Positions 56,879 through 64,000 of a DNA stretch of 64,000 nucleotides are shown here, in pieces. This DNA comes from Microbotryum silenes-acaulis (lineage: Eukaryota; Basidiomycota; Microbotryomycetes; Microbotryales; Microbotryaceae), in NCBI GenBank assembly GCA_003665825.1, contig QPFY01000008.1:1488001-1552000 (forward strand), read 5' to 3'. A program made the translations under genes and the position numbers. The notes under the pieces are model-generated. The model saw nothing but the letters and a program-made list of their open reading frames with translations, ran no database searches and was not told the origin of the DNA. Positions within the stretch are counted from its first letter, which is position 1. Each line of letters begins with the position of its first letter.

Positions 56879-58129
56879 GAGAAAAGGACAAAAATGCCCT
56901 CGAAAGATAGCGAAAGGACGAAAATGCCCTCGCTTCTTTTCATGAGGACAGAAATGCCCTTCTCTAAAGGACCAAAATGCCCTCGGATTCTCGACTTCTG
57001 TAATACTTGACATATCAGCTCATAACCAAGAGGGTAGCTTCTTGTAGTCGTTGTGATCAGCGCCGTATACTCAGAACCCCCAGAGATGCCGTGAGAATTG
57101 ATATATCACGGTCGCAAAGTCAGGGCCCTATCGCGACTGAAGCGAGTCCAAGTCGAAAGCGAGCGATGAGTATAGACCGAGTGGATTCCATATAAAACAG
57201 GTCAGCAGTAGTAGCATTGACAGTCTTGACACCTTATGCTCAGATTCAAATGGTCTATCTATCTATCGCATGTAACTCGGTTGTGTCCGGGGCCTTTGCA
57301 GAGACCACAGATCGTGTCGCGCTTGGACCTCTCGTCCGCACCCCGGATCCTGCGCTTGATCGGACGTCGTGTACGCGTGGAGAGACGTGACGGAATGATA
57401 ATGACACCCTCTTCTTCGCCAGTTGAGTCACTGTTGTTCACTTCACCATGACCTCATGACGCTCACGAGGAAGACGATGCAGCTTCCATTCGGCCCGAGA
57501 TGGAACAGGTTGGAGCGGTGTCGCGTAAGGCTGCTCTTGCTGTCGCCGATGTGCAGCAGCGATCGGTGACTGTGGGCTTCATTGAAGACAATGATGGTCC
57601 AAACACTGCATTCTCCTTTGGAGATAGCAGTGGCAGAGAAGGAGCACGGAGGATCTTGGACACTCCTGCTCACGACGCGTGTCAGACTTGCGAATGTCGA
57701 GCTGAAACTGGTGATCAAGCGCGGATTGATAGCCCGCATCTGTCAGCTCCTTATTTTCGTAGAGGCTTTCCCCCTCCCTGAAAGAATGTTCCTTTGTCGA
57801 AAGTCGGTGGTGACTTCGATGTCGGGGCGAGAATGCGGAAGGTGGCCAATTGAACGTCGATTCGCGAACTCGCGCACCTCGACACGTCGACGATCGATGA
57901 GGCCCCCTGACTTTGCGACCGTGATATATCAATTCTCACGGCATCTCTGGGGATTCTGAGTATACGGCGCTGATCACAACGACTAAAAGAAGCTACCCTC
58001 ATGGTTATGAGCTGATATGTCAAGTATTACAGAAGTCGAGAATCCGAGGGCATTTTGGTCCTTTAGAGAAGGGCATTTCTGTCCTCTCGTCCTTTCGCTA
58101 TCTTTCGAGGGCATTTTTGTCCTTTTCTC
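56879..58129 (-). mobile_element. Complete MULE-like element with long terminal inverted repeats
   Basis: 1,251 bp. The left TIR (56879-57126) and right TIR (about 57904-58129) match closely, except that the right lacks about 24 bp around one GAGGGCATTTT motif. Both begin GAGAAAAGGACAAAAATGCC. A 9-bp ATAAAAAAA flanks each side (56870-56878 and 58130-58138), the target-duplication size of Mutator-like elements, though the sequence is low-complexity. The inner minus frame ends in a CCHC zinc knuckle. Most of a transposase is absent, so it is a non-autonomous derivative. Confidence 0.75.
57259..57441 (-). pseudogene. MULE transposase C-terminal remnant with CCHC zinc knuckle
   Basis: 60 codons reading RRPIKRRIRGADERSKRDT and then CGLCKGPGHNRVTC, a C-x2-C-x4-H-x4-C knuckle typical of the C-terminus of Mutator-like transposases. 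The DDE catalytic part is not recognisable upstream; other minus frames (57443-57932) may be scrambled remnants. In the copies at 43-44 kb and 50 kb this motif is lost by a deletion. Confidence 0.6.
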
Positions 58130-58138
58130 ATAAAAAAA

Positions 58139-58466
58139 AGACTTAATGTTCGCGCGCGCCAACGCTCCTTTCCCTCTCCCCACTCACTTACTCACTTGCG
58201 CCACTCGCACCGCCTGACTCGACTCGGACTCGGCACTGATCGCACCATGCCACAACTCGACGTCACATGCTTTCGCATCGTTCACATGCGCCATTCAAAC
58301 TGCACTCGATCTCTCCACTACAGCTCGACGTGTCACCTCAACCCGACTGAGGTGGGCCCGGTGCGACGTCGCACAACACGGTTAACAACATATCCAACAT
58401 TGCCATCTCCAACACGATACAACTTGAACCGCAACCTGAGAGGGCGTGGTCACTTTCGGCAGTGTG
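58139..58466. repeat. Dispersed segment shared with 62.25-62.55 kb
   Basis: GCGCGCGCCAACGCTCCTTT followed by CCCTCTCCCCACTCAC occurs here and at 62271-62305; GTGCGACGTCGCAC and GAGAGGGCGTGGTCACTTTC occur at both sites further on. It is the edge of an unnamed dispersed repeat. Confidence 0.55.
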
Positions 58467-59012
58467 CTAGCTTACGTCGAACTCGCCCTCGAACTCGCCC
58501 TCGACCTCTGTGGCCACAAACTCGGCCGCGACATCGAGCTCAAGCTCACCCTCAAGCGCAAACCCCAACTTGTACGACCTCGCTGAACTGAGGGCCTCGA
58601 CGGCCGGACAATGTTTTTGGTTCATCCGGACCGCTTCGGAGATCCTCTTGGCTCTGGCGGATGCTCGCTCGTTCGAGACCGGCTCCCGGCGCGGTCGTAT
58701 TGGGGTCGAGTGACTCGACGATACCAAGGGAGGTAGTACGTCCCTCAGTTCAGCGAGGTCGTACAAGTTGGGGTTTGCGCTTGAGGGTGAGCTTGAGCTC
58801 GATGTCGCGGCCGAGTTTGTGGCCACAGAGGTCGAGGGCGAGTTCGAGGGCGAGTTCGAGGTCGAGGCAAGAGCCTGAGCGGGCGAGTCGGCGCCGTGTG
58901 CCACGCGTGTCGCGTTCCTTGCGGCGAGGCGCGCGCTCCTCCGAACTTGCTCAGTCGCGGCGCGCGCTCGGTGCGCTGTCGAGCTACTACTAGTAGTGTC
59001 GGCGGCGGTCAC
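58467..59012 (-). pseudogene. FunK1 type II N-terminal fragment ending in a fold-back
   Basis: The minus frame includes ASARAKRISEAVRMNQKHCP, clearly homologous to the type II N-terminus (ERATARAERIFKAVQM and HQKHCPALEAYFF in E), after a Ser/Ala-rich region (RRSARLAARNATRVAHGADS). After AVEAL homology to FunK1 stops and the frame runs into an inverted copy of its own 5' sequence. No kinase region follows, so it is a truncated gene fragment. It hints at what the missing N-terminal coding sequence of B and E looks like. Confidence 0.65.
58470..58866. repeat. Fold-back inverted repeat, about 122-bp arms
   Basis: Left arm about 58470-58592 and right arm about 58742-58866 are near-perfect inverted copies around a loop of about 150 bp that contains the FunK1 fragment. 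Both include GGCCACAAACTCGGCCGCGA or its complement. Such hairpins often arise by template switching. Confidence 0.8.
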
Positions 59013-60217
59013 TGCAACGACCCCAATTCGGGCGTGGGCCAGTGGCGTCAGTCATACGAGTCAAAACAAGGCCAAGCTCGGTCTATTATGGGCCAACTCA
59101 CTGTGGCCAACTCACTGTGAAGGCCCTGGGCGTGATGGGTTACGGGGCAGTGGGGGCTGGTCACTACTAGTACCGGTGGTAAACCGGTGGTAAGTCTTGA
59201 AGACGAGCAGGGAGTGGGAAGAGGGTGAGGGAGAGCAAGATGTGAAGCGATTTTTCCTTCGTTGCGGAATGTCGAGACTCTGGTCGAGACATCAGCTACC
59301 TGTCATGCAAAAGGATTTCGCAACTCCCAACTTTGGACTCCGCGCGCCTCCTCGTGGAACAACGCTCTTTTCTGAAGTGTTTGTCGGATTTTTACACCCT
59401 CTTTTCCAAAGATGTCGGCTTTACACATGCACCTCAATATCTCACCAAAAGTTGCTCTGCATGCCCCCAAACTTGCTCAAAAGTCGTCGAAAACGCGTTC
59501 CGAGTGTTTGCGGCGCGCGGCGGCCGGCCGATCGAACATAGCGAAAAACCCCCCGGGATGGGATTTGCTATGAAAGTGGCTTGCCGCATCTTGCCGCGCG
59601 CGTCGCTTCAACTCTCTTCGGCTGGTCTCCCAGCCTCTTGAAAAGCTTAAGCCTTCCTTGCAAGTTCGGTGATGGGCTCGTGACTCCCTTGTCAGACTTG
59701 CGTTTTGCTGATTTTGGGAGCATTGTATCCGCGGTGTCGTTTTTGCGGCTTGTAGAGGCTCTACCGGCGGCATCCCGCGGGTCGGGCACGCTCCGAAGGG
59801 CGTCAAATCGTTGCTCGGCATGTGCGCTCGTGGTGATAATGCGCCCATTGGTAGTGAGATCCGCGGTTGAACGACACAAAGTCGCTGCGGTTGAACGATA
59901 CGCAGTCGTTGACGGGCCCAATGATTCAATGACCTGTCCACCATCAATCATGTGGAACGGCACAGTACCATCAACAAAGTGGGTGAAATAGCATCCCTTC
60001 TTGCCCGGTCGTACTGCAACCACAGTATAAGGGCAAATGACCCCCCCCCCCCCCCCTAAAAAAGAGTTGGCTCTTGAGTTAGGTAGTGGCCCCAGAGGCA
60101 AAAAAGTCACGTGATATTATGTTTTTGATCTTCATTGCATCGACTCAACATCAGCACGACCCAGTGTAGCTCGAACTTTTCGCGGTGCTGCAAAGAGATT
60201 GCGCTCATATCCTGTCG
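59013..60217. other. Unassigned stretch with a C-homopolymer
   Basis: A long minus frame (59568-60110; FTHFVDGTVPFHMIDGGQVI, later KSAKRKSDKGVTSPSPNLQG) looks protein-like but matches no family I know. A run of about 18 C lies near 60037-60056. A repeated CCAACTCACTGTG pair lies at 59094-59118. No RNA gene is seen. Confidence 0.3.
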
Positions 60218-61475
60218 CCGCACCGTCCGGTGCCGAATTCAGATTCCTGTTCCCGCACCGTGCGGTGCCGAATTCAGATTCCTGTTCCCGCACCGTGCGG
60301 CGCCGAAACCAGATTCTTGTTCCCGCACCGTCCGGTGCCGAAACAGATCTCACTCGAGGGAGAAGACTGCGCTCGATTCCTGTTCCCGCACCGTCCGGCG
60401 CCGAATTCAGATTCCTGTTCCCGCACCGTGCGGTGCCGAAACCAGATTCCTGTTCCCGCACCGTGCGGTGCCGAAACCAGATTCTTGTTCTCGCACCGTC
60501 CGGTGCCGAATTCAGATTCCTGTTCTCGCACCGTGCGGTGCCGAAACCAGATTCTTGTTCTCGCACCGTCCGGTGCCGAATTCAGATTCCTGTTCTCGCA
60601 CCGTGCGGCGCCGAAACCAGATTCCTGTTCCCGCACCGTGCGGCGCCGAAACAGATCTCACTCGAGGGAGAAGACTGCGCTCGATTCCTGTTCCCGCACC
60701 GTGCGGTGCCGAAACCAGATTCCTGTTCCCGCACCGTGCGGTGCCGAATTCAGATTCCTGTTCCCGCACCGTGCGGTGCCGAAACCAGATTCCTGTTCCC
60801 GCACCGTGCGGTGCCGAATTCAGATTCCTGTTCTCGCACCGTCCGGTGCCGAAACCAGATTCCTGTTCCCGCACCGTACGGCGCCGAAACAGATCTCACT
60901 CGAGGGAGAAGACTGCGCTCGATTCCTGTTCCCGCACCGTGCGGCGCCGAAACAGATCTCACTCGAGGGAGAAGACTGCGCTCGATTCCTGTTCCCGCAC
61001 CGTGCGGTGCCGAAACCAGATTCCTGTTCCCGCACCGTGCGGCGCCGAAACAGATCTCACTCGAGGGAGAAGACTGCGCTCGATTCCTGTTCCCGCACCG
61101 TCCGGTGCCGAATTCAGATTCCTGTTCCCGCACCGTGCGGCGCCGAAACCAGATTCTTGTTCCCGCACCGTCCGGTGCCGAAACAGATCTCACTCGAGGG
61201 AGAAGACTGCGCTCGATTCCTGTTCCCGCACCGTGCGGTGCCGAATTCAGATTCCTGTTCCCGCACCGTGCGGCGCCGAAACCAGATTCCTGTTCCCGCA
61301 CCGTGCGGCGCCGAAACAGATCTCACTCGAGGGAGAAGACTGCGCTCGATTCCTGTTCCCGCACCGTGCGGTGCCGAATTCAGATTCCTGTTCCCGCACC
61401 GTGCGGTGCCGAATTCAGATTCCTGTTCCCGCACCGTCCGGTGCCGAAACAGATCTCACTCGAGGGAGTATATAC
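60218..61475 (+). repeat. Minisatellite, 35-bp unit with 63-bp variants
   Basis: About 30 repeats, each containing GCACCG-NN-CGGTGC, a 6-bp hairpin with TG, TC or TA at the centre. Most units are 35 bp; about eight are 63 bp because of an inserted GATCTCACTCGAGGGAGAAG segment. All three forward frames stay open for 447-456 codons, since 35 is not a multiple of 3 and no frame meets a stop. The translation has a 35-residue period (SDSCSRTVRCRIQIPVPAPC). Coding is doubtful. Confidence 0.9.
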
Positions 61476-61538
61476 GTATCATAGGTGGGGTACAGCCCAA
61501 TTCCGGGATACGTTTTGGAATAGAACCCCAAATCCCCA

Positions 61539-62123
61539 GTGAAAATGAAAATTGACAGTGCAGGGGGAATTGCTCGTGCACTGCTGAAATCCAGTTATTT
61601 GGCAAAACCGCCAAATCGAGGTGCACGGTCGATTGCTCGTGCACTGCTGAAATCTACTTTTTCGACGCTGAAGGGCGGCACACGTCAAAAACCGTCAAAT
61701 CGAGGTGCACGGTCAATTGCTCGTGCACTGCTGAAATCCACTTTTTCGACTCTGAAGGGCGGCACACGTCAAAAACCGTCAAATCGAGGTGCACGGTCAA
61801 TTGCTCGTGCACTGCTGAAATCCACTTTTTCGACGTTGAAGGGCGGCACGGGTCAAAAACCGCCAAATCGAGGTGCACGGTCAATTGCTCGTGCACCGCT
61901 GAAATCCACTTTTTCGACGCTGAAGGGCAAGTCAAACATCGCCAAATTGAGGTACACGGGGAATTGCTCGTGCATTGCGAGATGGCAGTGCAGCGTGAAA
62001 CCCCGTGCACCGAGTAAGCCTGAGCCCAGAGCGCTGAACCGAGATCGGATCCGAAATGGGAAACCCATTTCGGGCTTCGGCGTATCGCTAGAGCTGAGCC
62101 ACGGCAGACTTGAGGACTTGTAG
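61539..62123 (+). repeat. Minisatellite, 84-bp unit encoding 28 residues
   Basis: About five units from 61549 to 61980 with few differences. Each has the inverted repeat TGCACG...CGTGCA. The plus frame is open for 194 codons with the repeat NRGARSIARALLKSTFSTLK plus GGTRQKPS. Arg/Lys/Ser-rich; no family known. It could be a repeat-protein gene, but no promoter or splice evidence supports that. Confidence 0.75.
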
Positions 62124-62699
62124 ACGTTGATAAGTTTATTGCAACTCTGTCACGATCACAGCTGGCTTATATAGGCTTGATTTGTCCTATTCTGCGTTGT
62201 TTTTTCAGTATACTCAATTTTACTAGTCGTTGTGGCCTCGTCTGAGGCCCGTCCGAGTCGACTTCAGCGCGCGCGCCAACGCTCCTTTCCCTCTCCCCAC
62301 TCACTCGCCCGACCCGACTCGACTCAGCTCTGAAACCACTACACCATAACGCTCTCCCCACATCACCCAATCGGCAAGATGCAGCTCGGCCACTCTCGAC
62401 GGATGCTCGACGTGTCCCTTCGTGCGGGCTGATGCGGGCACGGTGCGACGTCGCACGACACGACTATCAACGACTCCAACATCGTCGTCTTCGGCACGAT
62501 ACGAGAGGGCGTGGTCACTTTCAGCAGCGTACTAACTACGTCGATGCATCGCTCGAGCGTCCTCGGTCGGACACGTGCTCGGTCAGCGCATCGCCTCGAT
62601 CACCCCGAACGCCCACAAGCTACTCGACCAATGAGGGTGGTGAGCTCTTTATTCAGAAGTACTCAGCTCTCGTCCCATTCGCTCACCTCATTGTTGTTG
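62124..62699. other. Dispersed-repeat edge before family R copy 6
   Basis: It contains the segments shared with 58139-58466 (GTGCGACGTCGCAC, GAGAGGGCGTGGTCACTTTC). No gene recognised. Confidence 0.45.
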
Positions 62700-64000
62700 G
62701 GTACTGCGGCTCACCACTCTAGTTCAGATTGCGCGTTGGCCGACGCGCTGGCATCCGAGCTTCGCACCGAACCGCTCTGTGACTTGTACAACCATATTCT
62801 GCGATCACAATGCCCAACCCACATCAGCTCCATCGAGGAGACGCTCACCCTTCTCCAGGTCTCGAATCGATGCATATGTCACTCGACCCACATCGCCGCA
62901 CCCCGAACACCACTATCGACCGGTGACGATCTCCTCCGCCACCCCCACATCGCCCACTTCGCGTCGTCAACTTCAACCCATCACACGAATGCAATCGCTT
63001 GCTGTCACATCTCTTTCTTGATCGAATTGGCGAGTGTCATCGACGCGGCAAGCTCAGGGTTTGTCGGAACATGTGATGCACGATCCGACTGATTTCGTCG
63101 ATGTCGAGATCCGAGACCTGCATCGGCTCGAGCACTTTCACTCCGTCTCAACCGCCCGCGACTTACTCAACCTCCGCGCTCGTCAGCCAGCTCATCGAGT
63201 CATCCGTCCAAAGCCACTACGTCTCAACTCGTCGCTATAAATATACCACATTCCAGCTCGCCTTCCTCGCCATTCAACTTGATTGGACTTGCACGCTTGC
63301 TTTCAAGCTCGTCGATCGCATCATCCAATTGACTTTCGGGCAAAACTGTCGAGATTCGCCACGGAACACCTCGTCGCTTCACATTTTACTCGACCTCCAT
63401 CCTACGTTGCGCAGGTTGAAGCGTCAAGGCACGACTCGAACTTCTTCGGATCGCTCGAACTGGGCCTCGAACTGTGACGATTTTTCGCACTCTCAATCGA
63501 CCTCGGCGCTTCGCTCGACCAGCTTGTTACGTGCGATCAGCATCCCACATCTCCGATTTGCACGTTTGTACACGCTTCTGAAAGTCTGGTCATGCGGTCA
63601 TGGACTGCGATCGGCGTCGCATGGCGCTCCACCTCCTCTCGCTTCGCTTCTTGCACTCACCTCCCAGGGTTTCGACGAAATTGCTCGGCAGTTACTAAGC
63701 GAGCAAACGTCCGAAAGGTCAGTAAGTGTCTTCAACCTGAAGGCATAATCTTCCTCCACACCTCGCGTTGCAAGTATGTGCAGTCTTGCTCATGTTTGAC
63801 TTTTGATTTGCTCCACCGGGTCTCAGATTTCTGCCTGCGCTCAAGTCGACTCTTTGGACTCCCATTTGCTCCCAACCGTTTCCAGTGCGTCTCCCGGAAG
63901 AAAGATCGTCCACCATTTCCAATTGGGATCGACAATCTCCTGGCGAAGCTTGCTTTGCTCGACCTCGACCTCCTCTCGATCGCCCTGACCTCAAAACTCA
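62700..64000 (-). repeat. Dispersed repeat family R, copy 6, cut by the window end
   Basis: Matches 22.7-24.0 kb in inverted orientation. The order of blocks (a piece matching 22775-22960 lies before one matching 22990-24000) suggests two R units joined head to tail. The plus-strand open frame (63101-63748) is antisense to the presumed coding traces. Confidence 0.6.

Noticed and set aside
60218..61475. CRISPR array
   Set aside because: Repeats are contiguous without unique spacers, and the context is eukaryotic.
60132..61555. Long overlapping frames of 447-456 codons (plus strand) and many minus-strand frames
   Set aside because: All are products of the 35-bp minisatellite lacking stops; no independent sign of coding.
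1..64000. Subtelomeric location of the window
   Set aside because: Repeat density and kinase amplification would fit, but no telomere repeat or subtelomeric helicase is present, and the left 7 kb is normal housekeeping sequence.

Overview
This window looks like a repeat-rich segment of a filamentous or dimorphic basidiomycete nuclear genome. The evidence is short GT-AG introns (about 45-90 nt, many starting GTGAGT), two clear fungal housekeeping genes, a Rep/PIF1 Helitron, and many copies of the fungus-specific FunK1 kinase-like family. A TE-rich smut-like lineage such as Microbotryum would fit the base composition and the Helitron, but that placement is a guess.

Layout. 1-7.0 kb is an ordinary gene region on the minus strand: a nine-exon PIK1 (phosphatidylinositol 4-kinase) and a four-exon gene for mitochondrial ribosomal protein uL22m. 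I worked out the introns by hand, and both models give an intact frame. 7-10.5 kb is gene-poor and ends in a probably frameshifted F-box/leucine-rich-type gene whose 3' end is also present as a nearby inverted fragment. 10.8-15.5 kb is a decayed Helitron (minus strand) with Zn-finger, HUH Rep and PIF1 helicase parts, broken by one nonsense codon and one frameshift. 15.8-59 kb is dominated by FunK1 genes: five of type I (A, D, F, G, H) and three of type II (B, C, E), plus a type II N-terminal fragment. A/B and D/E are divergent head-to-head pairs that look like copies of one ancestral pair. D and F sit in a large inverted repeat with arms of about 4.4 kb around E. G and H lie in an apparently exact 6,435-bp tandem duplication.

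The kinase genes are embedded in other repeats: a family 'R' with degenerate coding traces on the strand opposite the type I kinases, a block 'S', a MULE-like element with long terminal inverted repeats and a zinc-knuckle remnant, a MITE-like element with (GATCT)n ends, and several fold-back sequences. 60.2-62.0 kb holds two minisatellites. One has a 35-bp unit that stays open in all three forward frames. The window ends in another R-family copy.

The most interesting signal is the FunK1 amplification. The genes keep intron phases and intact frames in most copies, but in every copy the position where I expect the ATP-binding beta-3 lysine is Thr, while the HRD Asp/Asn residues are kept. Gene models come from reading splice sites and frames by eye. 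No alignment, database search or expression evidence was available.
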